Origin: Alphaproteobacteria bacterium MarineAlpha9_Bin3 | Lineage (GTDB): Bacteria; Pseudomonadota; Alphaproteobacteria; TMED109 | Length of the DNA: 41,594 bases | Reading direction: 5' to 3' | Assembly (NCBI GenBank): GCA_002937655.1 | Contig: PTKH01000011.1 | Span: forward strand, 1 to 41,594 | In this document: positions 17,577-25,724 of the stretch, piece by piece | Layout of the letters: each line of letters starts with the position of its first letter | How positions within the stretch are numbered: the first letter of the stretch is position 1 | The notes under the pieces: model-generated | Database searches by the model: none | Told to the model about the DNA's origin: nothing | What the model saw: the letters and a program-made list of their open reading frames with translations, nothing else | Position numbers and translations under genes: made by a program

Positions 17577-19055
17577 ATGGCAGTTAGTTCAGATACAATA
17601 AGTGCAGTGGAGAAAGCTACTAAAAAATATAAATATGGCTTTATAACAGATATTGAAACAGAGTTTGCTCCTAAAGGGTTAAATGAGGATATAGTTAAAT
17701 TTATATCTAAAAAAAATGATGAACCCTCATGGTTACTTGAATGGAGATTAAAAGCATACAGGCAATGGTTAAAGATGGAAAAAGAAGAGCCTAAATGGGC
17801 TAACATTCATTTTCCAGAAATAGATTTTCAGGAAGCATATTATTATGCGGCTCCTAAGTCTGATGAAGATAAACCTAAAAGCTTAGATGAAATAGATCCA
17901 GAAATTTTGAATACATATAATAAATTGGGTATTCCAATTAAAGAACAGGAGATGCTTGCCGGTATTGTTGGTTCTGGAAATGTGGCTGTAGATGCTGTAT
18001 TTGATTCAGTTTCTGTTGCTACTACTTTTAAGTCTAAATTATCTGAATTAGGTATAATATTTTGTCCTATCTCAGAAGCGGTTAAAAAACATCCAGATTT
18101 AATAAAAAAATATTTAGGCTCTGTAATCCCACAAACAGATAATTTTTATTCTGCTTTAAATTCTGCTGTATATTCTGATGGCTCTTTTGTTTATATTCCA
18201 GAAGGTGTGAAATGTCCTATGGATTTGAGTACATATTTTAGAATAAATGCTGCAGAGACAGGACAATTTGAAAGAACATTAATTGTTGCTGATAAAGGAT
18301 CCTATGTATCTTATTTAGAAGGTTGTACAGCTCCTATGCGTGATGAAAATCAATTACATGCTGCAGTTGTTGAATTAGTTGCTTTAGAAGATGCAGAAAT
18401 AAAGTATTCTACTGTTCAAAATTGGTACCCTGGTGATGAAAATGGTAAAGGAGGTATTTATAATTTTGTTACAAAGCGGGGTGCTTGTAGAGGCAATAAT
18501 TCAAAAATTTCATGGACTCAAGTTGAAACAGGTTCTGCTATAACATGGAAATATCCTTCTGTAATATTACAAGGAGATAATTCAATTGGAGAATTTTATT
18601 CAGTAGCAATTTCAAATAAAAAACAACAAGCTGATACTGGTACTAAAATGGTACATATAGGAAAAAATACCAAATCTACTATTATTTCCAAAGGCATTTC
18701 TGCAGGATATGGACAACAAACTTATAGAGGATTAGTGCGAATGCAAGCAGGTGCGGAGAATGCAACAAATTTCTCTCAATGTGATTCTTTATTAATAGGA
18801 AAAAATTGTGGAGGGCATACTGTACCTTATATTGATTCTAGAAATCCTACTGCAGAAGTAGCACATGAAGCTACTACTTCAAAAATAAGTGATGAACAAC
18901 TATTTTATGTTCAGCAAAGAGGTTTGGATCCAGAGGAAGCAGTTGCGTTAATTGTAAATGGATTTGCAAAAGAAGTTTTAAAAAAGCTACCAATGGAATT
19001 TGCCGTAGAAGCTCAAAAACTTTTAGGAGTTAGTCTTGAGGGTTCTGTTGGATAA
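17577..19055 (+). CDS. sufB: Fe-S cluster assembly protein SufB
   Basis: The protein has 492 residues, the usual SufB size. It is the core of the SufBCD scaffold on which Fe-S clusters form before transfer to carriers. The N-terminal region has [15 protein letters not shown]. The middle is the right-handed beta-helix domain with [36 protein letters not shown] and [17 protein letters not shown]. The C-terminal part has [20 protein letters not shown], the SufC-binding helical region. Several conserved cysteines are present, for example in EGCTAP and in the C-terminal [13 protein letters not shown] 17577 lies four bases after the regulator gene. It is the second gene of a seven-gene suf operon. 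Confidence 0.97.
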   Translation: MAVSSDTISAVEKATKKYKYGFITDIETEFAPKGLNEDIVKFISKKNDEPSWLLEWRLKAYRQWLKMEKEEPKWANIHFPEIDFQEAYYYAAPKSDEDKPKSLDEIDPEILNTYNKLGIPIKEQEMLAGIVGSGNVAVDAVFDSVSVATTFKSKLSELGIIFCPISEAVKKHPDLIKKYLGSVIPQTDNFYSALNSAVYSDGSFVYIPEGVKCPMDLSTYFRINAAETGQFERTLIVADKGSYVSYLEGCTAPMRDENQLHAAVVELVALEDAEIKYSTVQNWYPGDENGKGGIYNFVTKRGACRGNNSKISWTQVETGSAITWKYPSVILQGDNSIGEFYSVAISNKKQQADTGTKMVHIGKNTKSTIISKGISAGYGQQTYRGLVRMQAGAENATNFSQCDSLLIGKNCGGHTVPYIDSRNPTAEVAHEATTSKISDEQLFYVQQRGLDPEEAVALIVNGFAKEVLKKLPMEFAVEAQKLLGVSLEGSVG

Positions 19056-19082
19056 TAATGAAAAAAATAAGAGGTAATTAAA

Positions 19083-19838
19083 TTGGGAACTGCATTACAA
19101 ATAAAAAATTTGCACGTTGAAGTAAATAATAAACTAATCCTTAAGGGTTTGTCTTTAAATATAGAACATGGAGAGATGGCAGCTATAATGGGTCCAAATG
19201 GATCTGGTAAATCTACGTTGGCATCTGTTTTAGCTGGTAAAGAAGGGTATAACGTTACCAAAGGGTATATAAAATATTTAGGGAATGATTTATTAAAAAT
19301 GCCCCCTGAAGATAGAGCTGCTGCAGGTGTATTTTTAGCATTTCAATATCCTGTGGAGATACCCGGAGTTGCTACTTCTACTTTTGTGAGAACTTCTTTA
19401 AATGCACAAAAAAGGAATAGAGGAGAAGCTGAACTAGATGCTATGCAATTTCTTAAATTAGCTAGAGAAAAAGCAAAACAATTAGAAATGAGTGAAGATT
19501 TCTTTCAAAGAGCTGTTAATGTTGGTTTTTCAGGTGGAGAAAAAAAGCGTGCAGAGGTGTTTCAAATGTCAATGTTAGAACCGACTCTAGCTATACTTGA
19601 TGAAACCGATTCTGGTTTAGATATAGACGCTTTAAAGATTGTTGCTGAGGGAGTAAATAGACTCCGCGATGATAAATTGAGTGGTATCGTTATTACTCAT
19701 TATCAAAGGCTTTTAGACTATCTTCAACCAGATACTATCCATATTTTAGCAGAAGGAAAAATTGTTAAAACAGGTGATAAATCTTTAGCATTACTTTTAG
19801 AAGAAAAGGGCTATCAGGGGATTGATGGGGCAAATTAG
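19083..19838 (+). CDS. sufC: Fe-S cluster assembly ATPase SufC
   Basis: The protein has 251 residues and is an ABC-type ATPase that drives conformational change of the SufB/SufD scaffold. The Walker A motif GPNGSGKST is at residues 37-45. The SufC-type signature FSGGEKKR follows, then Walker B LAILDETDSGLD and the switch histidine in GIVITHYQRLL. The LDETDSGLDIDAL segment is diagnostic of SufC. The start is TTG 19083, with GAGGT about eight bases upstream; it gives the expected short N-terminus before the first strand, and no nearby ATG does. The gap after sufB is 27 bases, and sufD begins two bases after the stop. Confidence 0.97.
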   Translation: MGTALQIKNLHVEVNNKLILKGLSLNIEHGEMAAIMGPNGSGKSTLASVLAGKEGYNVTKGYIKYLGNDLLKMPPEDRAAAGVFLAFQYPVEIPGVATSTFVRTSLNAQKRNRGEAELDAMQFLKLAREKAKQLEMSEDFFQRAVNVGFSGGEKKRAEVFQMSMLEPTLAILDETDSGLDIDALKIVAEGVNRLRDDKLSGIVITHYQRLLDYLQPDTIHILAEGKIVKTGDKSLALLLEEKGYQGIDGAN

Positions 19839-19840
19839 TT

Positions 19841-21169
19841 TTGAAAAATCTACAACATAAATATTATGAATATTATAATAGTAATAAAGGTTTTTTTCCT
19901 GGTATAGATATTAATTGGCTTAATGACCTAAGAGAAAAAGCAATTGATCAATTTCAAAAAGATGGATTTCCTGATAAAAGTGTAGAGGAGTGGAATAATT
20001 TCCCTTATAAAGACTTAACTAATAATTATTTCGAACCCTTATCTGACAATCAAGCCGAAATCGATCTTAATTTAATAGAAGAAAAAGATCCTAACTGTAC
20101 TATAAGATTAATATTTTTTAATGGTCAAATAGTTAATATAGAATATAATCAGTTACCTAAAGGTGTAGAAGTAAATTCTTTAACTTATTTTTTGAAAAAT
20201 AATCCTAATTTTCTTAAAGATAAGATTAGTTCTGCTAACAAATATGCTGAAGAAAGACTATCAAATATTATCGATAGTAGACCACAAAGTATAGTTGCTG
20301 TAAATACAGCATTTCATAAAGAAGGCGCAGTTATTCATATTAAAAAAAATGTTAAAATGCCTGGTTATATAGAATTAATGCATATAGGAGAGTATAATAA
20401 AAATACAATGCAACATATGCGTTCAGTAGTATACTTAGAAGAGGGTGCTGATTGTGAAATTTTAGAAAATATTGTACATGATAATGTAAGCGATTTAGTG
20501 TTTACATCTAATGTTACGGATGTGCATGTGTCTGATGATGCTTCATTATCACTTCACCGGTTTATTAGAGGTTCAACTAATCAAATTCATATTAATAATA
20601 TCCATGGTTCACTACATGAAAATTCTAATTTTTTGAGCACTTCTATAATTAACTCTTTAGGACAAGTTAGAGCAGAAAATAGAGTCAATCTTTTAGGAGA
20701 AAATTCGTCTTCTACAATAGATATATTAATACTAGGCTCTCAAAATGCAGTTATTGAAGGTTTAACAAGAGTAGAACATTCAAAGAAAAATACTAAAAGT
20801 GATCAGAAGGCTAGAATAGTCTTAGGAGAAAATTCTAAAGCTTCTTTTCAAGGTAAAATCAGAGTAAATCAAAATTCTGATGGAACCTTGGCAAATATGT
20901 CTAGTAAAAGTCTATTATTAAGTGATAAAGCGAGAGTAAATTCAAAACCCGAATTAGAAATATTAGCAGATGATGTGAGGTGTTCTCATGGTGTGACTGT
21001 AGGTAATTTAAGTGAAGAACAACTATTTTATTTACGTTCTAGGGGGATTTCTGAAGTTGAAGCAAAAAAAATTTTAGTAAATTCTTTTGGAAATATTATT
21101 TTGGATAAGCTAAGTGATAATTTGATAGAAAGAGCCAAAAAAATAATGTTAGGTTATTATAATGAATAA
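19841..21169 (+). CDS. sufD: Fe-S cluster assembly protein SufD
   Basis: The protein has 442 residues. It is the SufB paralogue that pairs with it in the SufBC2D complex and is involved in iron entry. The N-terminal helical part includes WLNDLREKAIDQFQKDGFPDKSVEEWNNF (shown in pieces: FPDKSVEEWNNFPYKDL). The central beta-helix includes VYLEEGADCEILEN and TRVEHSKKNTKSDQKARIVL. The C-terminal part has ADDVRCSHGVTVGNLSEEQLFYLRSRG, the SufC-docking region, including the conserved CSHG with its His. The start is TTG 19841, directly after the sufC stop. The last 8 bases overlap sufS, which shows tight translational coupling. Confidence 0.95.
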   Translation: MKNLQHKYYEYYNSNKGFFPGIDINWLNDLREKAIDQFQKDGFPDKSVEEWNNFPYKDLTNNYFEPLSDNQAEIDLNLIEEKDPNCTIRLIFFNGQIVNIEYNQLPKGVEVNSLTYFLKNNPNFLKDKISSANKYAEERLSNIIDSRPQSIVAVNTAFHKEGAVIHIKKNVKMPGYIELMHIGEYNKNTMQHMRSVVYLEEGADCEILENIVHDNVSDLVFTSNVTDVHVSDDASLSLHRFIRGSTNQIHINNIHGSLHENSNFLSTSIINSLGQVRAENRVNLLGENSSSTIDILILGSQNAVIEGLTRVEHSKKNTKSDQKARIVLGENSKASFQGKIRVNQNSDGTLANMSSKSLLLSDKARVNSKPELEILADDVRCSHGVTVGNLSEEQLFYLRSRGISEVEAKKILVNSFGNIILDKLSDNLIERAKKIMLGYYNE

Positions 21170-22394
21170 ATTTAAAAATACATTTTATTCTCATGATGTA
21201 GTTAAATCACAATTTCCAATTTTTGATAAAAATGATATTATTTACTTAGATAGCGCTGCTAGCTCACAAAAGCCTCGCTCTGTATTAAGTTCTATAAATG
21301 AAGTATACTCAAATAACTATGCAAATATTCATAGGGGTGTATATAAGCTTAGCCAAACAGCAACAGATATGTATGAAGATGCTAGAGAGATTGTAAGAAA
21401 ATTTGTCAATGCAGAGTCAGTTAAAGAAATAATATTTGTAAGAGGTGCAACAGAAGCCATAAATTTAGTTGCTTCAACAGTTGCAGAAATAAATATTTCT
21501 GAAGGAGATGAAATAATTTTATCAAGACTGGAGCATCATTCAAATATTGTTCCATGGCAGATTATGGCAAAAAAAAATAAGGCGATTATCAAAGTTGCAG
21601 AATCAGATGAAAATGGAGACGTCTCTTTTGAGTCTATCTTTAAAATGGTTACTCCCAAAACTAAATTCATCAGTGTTACTCATATTTCTAATGCGATTGG
21701 ATCAATTCTTCCAGTAAAAGATATATGTAAGGAAGCTAAATCTAGAGGAATTTTAACTCTTATAGATGGTTGTCAGGCAGCTCCACTATTAGAAGTAGAT
21801 GTGCAAGATATTGGCTGTGACTTTTACGTATTCTCTGGACATAAAACATATGGTCCAACTGGTATAGGAGTATTATATGGTAGAGAAGACGTTTTAAATG
21901 AAGCTCCTCCTTATCAAGGTGGTGGAGATATGATAGATAAAGTTACTTTTAAAGAAACAACTTATGCAGGATTACCTAGCAAGTTTGAGGCTGGAACCCC
22001 CAATATAGTAGGAGCTATAGGACTTGGAAGTGCGTTAACTTGGATGCAAAATATAGGAATTAATAATATTAATGAGCATTCAAGAAAAGTAGTTAACGAA
22101 GGACTAAATATTTTAGAAAGTATTAATGGAATCAAAATCATTGGTAAACCAATTAATAGAGGAGGAGTTATATCTTTTATTTATAAAGATATTCATTCGC
22201 ACGATTTAGGAACTTTATTAAATTCATATAACATAGCCGTTAGGACCGGACATCATTGTGCTCAACCTACGATGGAAAGATATAAAGTTTCTTCAACAGT
22301 TAGAGCTTCTGTTGGTTATTATAATAATAAAGAGGATTTCGAGGCCTTAGCAGAAGGAATTTTAAAAGTTAGTAAAGTTTTTGAAAATGTTTAA
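21162..22394 (+). CDS. sufS: Cysteine desulfurase SufS
   Basis: The protein has 410 residues and is a type II (NifS/CsdA-like) PLP enzyme that takes sulfur from cysteine for cluster assembly. Visible features are the N-terminal IYLDSAASSQKP, the region FVRGATEAINLVA, the PLP-contact histidine in SRLEHHSNIVPW, the PLP-binding lysine in FSGHKTYGPTG, and the active-site cysteine in RTGHHCAQP (about residue 363). Type II enzymes usually need a sulfur acceptor such as SufE or SufU; none is encoded in this operon, so it would have to come from elsewhere. ATG 21162 overlaps sufD by eight bases. The gap to sufT is 42 bases. Confidence 0.96.
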   Translation: MNKFKNTFYSHDVVKSQFPIFDKNDIIYLDSAASSQKPRSVLSSINEVYSNNYANIHRGVYKLSQTATDMYEDAREIVRKFVNAESVKEIIFVRGATEAINLVASTVAEINISEGDEIILSRLEHHSNIVPWQIMAKKNKAIIKVAESDENGDVSFESIFKMVTPKTKFISVTHISNAIGSILPVKDICKEAKSRGILTLIDGCQAAPLLEVDVQDIGCDFYVFSGHKTYGPTGIGVLYGREDVLNEAPPYQGGGDMIDKVTFKETTYAGLPSKFEAGTPNIVGAIGLGSALTWMQNIGINNINEHSRKVVNEGLNILESINGIKIIGKPINRGGVISFIYKDIHSHDLGTLLNSYNIAVRTGHHCAQPTMERYKVSSTVRASVGYYNNKEDFEALAEGILKVSKVFENV

Positions 22395-22436
22395 AAAATT
22401 ATTTATATTTATTTTAATTAATAGCGAGCTGATAAA

Positions 22437-22766
22437 GTGAATATGGAAGAAAAAAATTGTAATATTACTCTTAAGGATTCAATTATTGAAGCTTTAGGTA
22501 CTGTATATGATCCTGAAATTCCTGTTAGTATATGGGAATTAGGCTTAGTTTATAATATAGATATTAATGAAAAAAATGATATATTAATTACAATGACATT
22601 AACTACACCTAATTGTCCGGAAGCAGAAACTATTCCTGATAGAGTAGCTGAAGCTGTTTCTAAGTGTGAAAATGTAGGAGATGTAAGAGTTGAAATAGTT
22701 TGGGAGCCTACTTGGACTCAAGATAATATGAGTGAAGCAGCTAGACTTGAATTAGGCTTTTTTTAA
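22437..22766 (+). CDS. sufT: SufT, DUF59/MIP18-type Fe-S maturation protein
   Basis: The protein has 109 residues and a single DUF59 (MIP18) domain. The signature is YDPEIPVSIWELGLVYNI, followed by ITMTLTTPNCPEAETIPDRV with a conserved Cys, and VEIVWEPTWTQDNMSEAARLELGFF at the end (given in pieces: EPTWTQDNMSEAARLELG). SufT-like proteins assist maturation of particular Fe-S proteins and are common in suf operons of alphaproteobacteria and Firmicutes. The start is either GTG 22437, about ten bases after a GCGAG motif, or ATG 22443 two codons later. It is tenuously coupled to sufS across a 42-base gap, but lies 10 bases before the carrier gene. Confidence 0.92.
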   Translation: MNMEEKNCNITLKDSIIEALGTVYDPEIPVSIWELGLVYNIDINEKNDILITMTLTTPNCPEAETIPDRVAEAVSKCENVGDVRVEIVWEPTWTQDNMSEAARLELGFF

Positions 22767-22776
22767 AGGAAATAGT

Positions 22777-23130
22777 ATGAAAAAGACATCCCAACTTAAA
22801 CCTGAAATAATAACTATTACAAATAGAGCTTTAGATAGAATTAAGTTTATTTTAAAAAATGCACCTAAAGATACATTAGGAGTTAAATTTGGTATAAAAA
22901 CAGGCGGCTGTTCAGGCATGACTTATGATGTAAGTTATGCAATAGAAGAAAAACCTACAGATGAAAAAATTGTTAAAGAAGGAGTAAATATATATATAGA
23001 TGCTGCTGCAACTTTATTTCTTATCGGTTCAGAAGTAGATTGGAAGCAAGATAAACTTCAATCAAACTTTACTTTTAATAATCCAAATGAAGCTGCAAGG
23101 TGTGGTTGTGGAGAATCGTTTACAGTTTAA
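22777..23130 (+). CDS. sufA: A-type Fe-S carrier protein SufA (HesB/IscA family)
   Basis: The protein has 117 residues. It is an A-type carrier that receives clusters from SufBCD and hands them to target proteins. The three conserved cysteines are in GGCSGM (residue about 48) and in the C-terminal CGCGESF (about residues 110-112). The rest follows the family pattern from ITITNRALDRIKFIL through IYIDAAATLFLIGSEVDW. The start is ATG 22777, with AAAGGAAAT upstream. It is the last suf gene and converges on coq7 with one base between the two stops. IscA and ErpA belong to the same family, so the 'sufA' label rests on operon position. Confidence 0.93.
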   Translation: MKKTSQLKPEIITITNRALDRIKFILKNAPKDTLGVKFGIKTGGCSGMTYDVSYAIEEKPTDEKIVKEGVNIYIDAAATLFLIGSEVDWKQDKLQSNFTFNNPNEAARCGCGESFTV

Positions 23131-23131
23131 C

Positions 23132-23668
23132 TTATATTTTTTTTGATAAAAAAATTGCCAGTTTAGTAATTTTTTTTATACTTTTGGTCATTAGTTCATA
23201 ACCTTGTGTGTCCTCAGCATCATGATCTAAAGCAGTATTTCTATGCTCAATTTCTTCATTTCTAAATTTTTCTATTATTTTTATAAGCTCTTTTTCTTTA
23301 TTATCTTTTTCTAACATATCTTGTTGTTCTTTATAGTGCTTTTCTATGACTTCTTCTACTGCTACAGTACAGGCCATGGCAGCTTTTCTTCCTACTAATG
23401 CAGTAGCAGCGCCAAGTAAATAACCACCTACACTCCATATAGGTGATAAAGCAGTTGGCCTTATACCCCTTTTAATCAAAATTTTATTAAATGTTTCTAA
23501 GTGTATCTTTTCTTGTTCTAACATTTCTCGAATAGTTTTATCATTATGTAAAACTGCTAACTGTCCTTCATATATTTTCTGAGCCCCAAACTCTCCTGCT
23601 TGATTAACTCTTATCATATCTGATATCTTATCATTTTTAGATGTAATTTTTGTAAAGGAACTTTTCAT
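23132..23668 (-). CDS. coq7: Demethoxyubiquinone hydroxylase (Coq7)
   Basis: The protein has 178 residues and a ferritin-like di-iron fold. It hydroxylates demethoxyubiquinone, the penultimate step in ubiquinone synthesis. The iron-ligand motifs are visible in order: an NQAGEFGAQKIYEGQ segment with Glu27, QEKIHLETF with ExxH, VEEVIEKHY, and NEEIEHRNTALDHDAE with ExxH. N-terminal IRVNQAGE is characteristic of Coq7. ATG 23668 overlaps the dsbB stop by four bases (minus strand), so the VTT protein, DsbB and Coq7 form one transcript. The stop lies one base from the end of the convergent sufA gene. Many bacteria use UbiF instead; Coq7 is the usual alphaproteobacterial form. Confidence 0.95.
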   Translation of the reverse strand: MKSSFTKITSKNDKISDMIRVNQAGEFGAQKIYEGQLAVLHNDKTIREMLEQEKIHLETFNKILIKRGIRPTALSPIWSVGGYLLGAATALVGRKAAMACTVAVEEVIEKHYKEQQDMLEKDNKEKELIKIIEKFRNEEIEHRNTALDHDAEDTQGYELMTKSIKKITKLAIFLSKKI

Positions 23669-24180
23669 GTTATTCTTTCTTTTTTTAAATGTTTATTTAT
23701 AATTAATATAGTTGAAAATATTAAAGAAACTAGTCCATATATGAAACTCCATTGAACTAGACTAATATATAAAAATTTAGGTGACATTTGATCACAAGAG
23801 GCATTTAATTTATTATTAATATTTTTAAGTTCTTCTTCTAAACTACCTATATTTTCAGTCATTCCTGAGCATTCAAGTGATGCTGCCCACCATTCTAATT
23901 CTACTCCTATATGCCAAAAGCTTATTGATGTAATAGTAAAAAAAGAAATTATTATTAATAGATCTATTATTTTATTTGTATGATAAAATAGACCTATAAT
24001 ACTTATCAAAATTAAAATAGTATATCCATATCTTTGAAACATACACAGACGACAAGGTTCATAACCAAATAAATATTGTAAAGTAAAAGCAAATACCAAG
24101 GCTAATATAGCTAACAATAGAGATATGAAAGAAGGATTAAATATATTATTTTGTAATTTCCTAATCAAAAGTATATCCAT
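23665..24180 (-). CDS. dsbB: Disulfide bond formation protein DsbB
   Basis: The protein has 171 residues and four membrane helices. It re-oxidises periplasmic DsbA and passes electrons to ubiquinone. The first periplasmic loop has the CxxC pair in EPCRLCMFQRYGY (Cys43 and Cys46); the second loop has Cys104 (LECSGM) and Cys129 (NASCDQ), almost the same positions as in E. coli. The Arg in CMFQR fits the quinone-contact position. ATG 24180 overlaps the upstream VTT gene by 16 bases, and the stop overlaps coq7 by four. Pairing with a ubiquinone biosynthesis gene makes functional sense because DsbB uses ubiquinone. The dsbA partner is not in this window. Confidence 0.93.
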   Translation of the reverse strand: MDILLIRKLQNNIFNPSFISLLLAILALVFAFTLQYLFGYEPCRLCMFQRYGYTILILISIIGLFYHTNKIIDLLIIISFFTITSISFWHIGVELEWWAASLECSGMTENIGSLEEELKNINNKLNASCDQMSPKFLYISLVQWSFIYGLVSLIFSTILIINKHLKKERIT

Positions 24181-24743
24181 ATTAATAAGAGTATTAAAAT
24201 TAAACCTATACCAAATGTTATTAAACTAAAATATTTATCAATAAATAATTTTGCAGTATTTCCAAAGATTCTAATGATTCCTGTTAACAAAAAAAAGCGA
24301 GCTCCTCTAGATAATATTGATGCCAGTACGAATATAATTAAATCTAAATTCATTCCACCAGACGCAATAGTAATTAATTTATAGGGTATTGGAGTAAATC
24401 CGGCGATAAATACTATTAAAGCACCCTTAGAGTTATAATTTTCTTTAAAAATATTAAACTTATCTTTCAAATGGTATATTTCAATTATATATTGTCCAAT
24501 TGTTTCCCACAAAAAAACACCAATAAAATAACCTAGTAATCCGCCTAATACAGAAAAAATAGTAGTAATTAATGCTAATCTTATCCATTTCAACGGTCTA
24601 GCTAAAGACATCGGCAGCAATAATAAGTCTGGAGGTAAGGGAAAAAAAGAACTTTCTGTAAAAGCTACCAAAGCTAAAATTTTTTCAGCTTTAGGTTTAG
24701 CTGAAATTTCTAATATTTTATCATAAAGTTTTTTTAAAATCAT
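24165..24743 (-). CDS. DedA/VTT-domain membrane protein (YqaA-like)
   Basis: The protein has 192 residues and several hydrophobic segments. The VTT/DedA domain is seen in AFTESSFFPLPPDLLLLPMSL (the early loop with E and PP), in the middle GGLLGYFIGVFLWETIGQYI and in FIAGFTPIPYKLITIASGG, where the conserved Phe-x-Pro-x-Pro and Lys fit the YqaA subgroup. DedA relatives are membrane transporters or scramblases, with recent evidence for recycling of undecaprenyl phosphate or phosphatidylethanolamine in some members; which applies here is unknown. It is the first gene of the minus-strand set with dsbB and coq7, and overlaps dsbB by 16 bases. Its start at ATG 24743 is divergent from the SoxYZ-like gene. 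Confidence 0.88.
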   Translation of the reverse strand: MILKKLYDKILEISAKPKAEKILALVAFTESSFFPLPPDLLLLPMSLARPLKWIRLALITTIFSVLGGLLGYFIGVFLWETIGQYIIEIYHLKDKFNIFKENYNSKGALIVFIAGFTPIPYKLITIASGGMNLDLIIFVLASILSRGARFFLLTGIIRIFGNTAKLFIDKYFSLITFGIGLILILLLIWIYF

Positions 24744-24774
24744 ATTTTTAGTTTTTTGCTTAATAGGTTAATAT

Positions 24775-24803
24775 TTGATATTTTTAATGCTTTTAGCTAT
24801 ATA
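24775..24803 (+). promoter_or_regulatory. Candidate sigma-70 promoter of the SoxYZ-like/MBL pair
   Basis: TTGATA (24775-24780) and TATATA (24798-24803) are separated by 17 bases. The expected start of transcription near 24810 lies downstream of the longest possible reading frame's TTG (24756), which argues for the later TTG at 24834 as the translation start. It sits in the 90-base gap from the divergent VTT gene. Confidence 0.5.
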
Positions 24804-24833
24804 CTATATATACAGAAACATTTGGGGAAATTT

Positions 24834-25724
24834 TTGATTAAATATTTTTTATTTATATTTATATATATATATTCAGGAGTTTCATTTTCTGGACCCTTTT
24901 CAGATTTTAAAGCAGGAGCTGAACTTTCAGAAGAACTTTCTTCAAGCCCTACAGCGAAAAGAAATACTCCTAATTCTGATAGTTTAGTACAGTCAATTGA
25001 TGCTTTAAACCCTGAAAATTCAAATGTTTGGCGTGATTTGCAAGACAATTTACTTGGAAACGATGCGAATGTCTTATTTGTAGATGATATTAAGCTTATT
25101 ATGCAGGATTATATTGAAGAGGCGCATAAAGTTCCATTAATAGTTACGCTTCCTAAAAGATTACATAATTTTAAAAATTTTGTATTAATCATAGAAAATA
25201 ATCCCATTCAACAAGCTATGTCAATAAGACCTTACAGATTGATTGAATCACTTGGTATGAATATTAGGTTAGAAGATGACTCGCCAGTTAGAGCAGCAGT
25301 TCAAGCTGATAATGGTATATGGTATGTTGGATCTAAAATGGCTTTTGTAGCAAGTGCAGGCGGATGTTCTACCCCTGCTTGTGATCCCTCTGTAGAGGTA
25401 TGTGAAACTGGTACGATTGGTAAAATAGCTATTAAACAATATGAAAGAGAAGCGGGAGCAGAAAGAATAAAATTAAAGATTACCCATCCTATGGAGACAG
25501 GATTTGTTACTGATTTAGAAGGTGAAATTATACCTGAGTATTTTGTAAAAAACATTCACGTAGATGATAATGAAGGGGCAATTGCAGATATTACTACTTT
25601 TGCAGCTTTATCTAGTGACCCCGTTATTTTATTAGATTTACCTAAAAAGGGCCAAAGTGTTAGAATTCATGTAAAAGATTCTTTAGGATTGGAATTTTTC
25701 TCTTACGATAATAATACAATGTAA
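24834..25724 (+). CDS. Quinoprotein dehydrogenase-associated SoxYZ-like carrier (secreted)
   Basis: The protein has 296 residues from TTG 24834, chosen because GGGGAA lies four bases upstream, a promoter lies just before it, and it gives a compact signal peptide (about residues 1-18, cleavage near SFS-GPF). The mature part has a SoxY-like domain (VWRDLQDNLLGN to AFVASAGGC) and a C-terminal SoxZ-like beta domain (IKLKITHPMETGFV to IRIHVKDSLG). At the join is AGGCSTPAC (Cys178, Cys183), then Cys190, in place of the C-terminal GGCGG arm that carries sulfur intermediates in true SoxY. The fused layout fits the TIGR04557-type carriers that occur with PQQ enzymes. It overlaps the next gene by one base. 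The family is likely; the bound substrate is unknown. Confidence 0.82.
   Translation: MIKYFLFIFIYIYSGVSFSGPFSDFKAGAELSEELSSSPTAKRNTPNSDSLVQSIDALNPENSNVWRDLQDNLLGNDANVLFVDDIKLIMQDYIEEAHKVPLIVTLPKRLHNFKNFVLIIENNPIQQAMSIRPYRLIESLGMNIRLEDDSPVRAAVQADNGIWYVGSKMAFVASAGGCSTPACDPSVEVCETGTIGKIAIKQYEREAGAERIKLKITHPMETGFVTDLEGEIIPEYFVKNIHVDDNEGAIADITTFAALSSDPVILLDLPKKGQSVRIHVKDSLGLEFFSYDNNTM

Noticed and set aside
23105-23160. T-run and A-run near the sufA/coq7 junction as a terminator hairpin
   Set aside because: The run lies inside the coq7 3' end, the stem would be A/T only, and one base separates the two stops.
24756-24833. Longer N-terminus for the SoxYZ-like gene starting at TTG 24756
   Set aside because: The added 26 residues precede a good signal peptide and would lie upstream of the best -10 box. 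The later TTG at 24834 has GGGGAA just before it.
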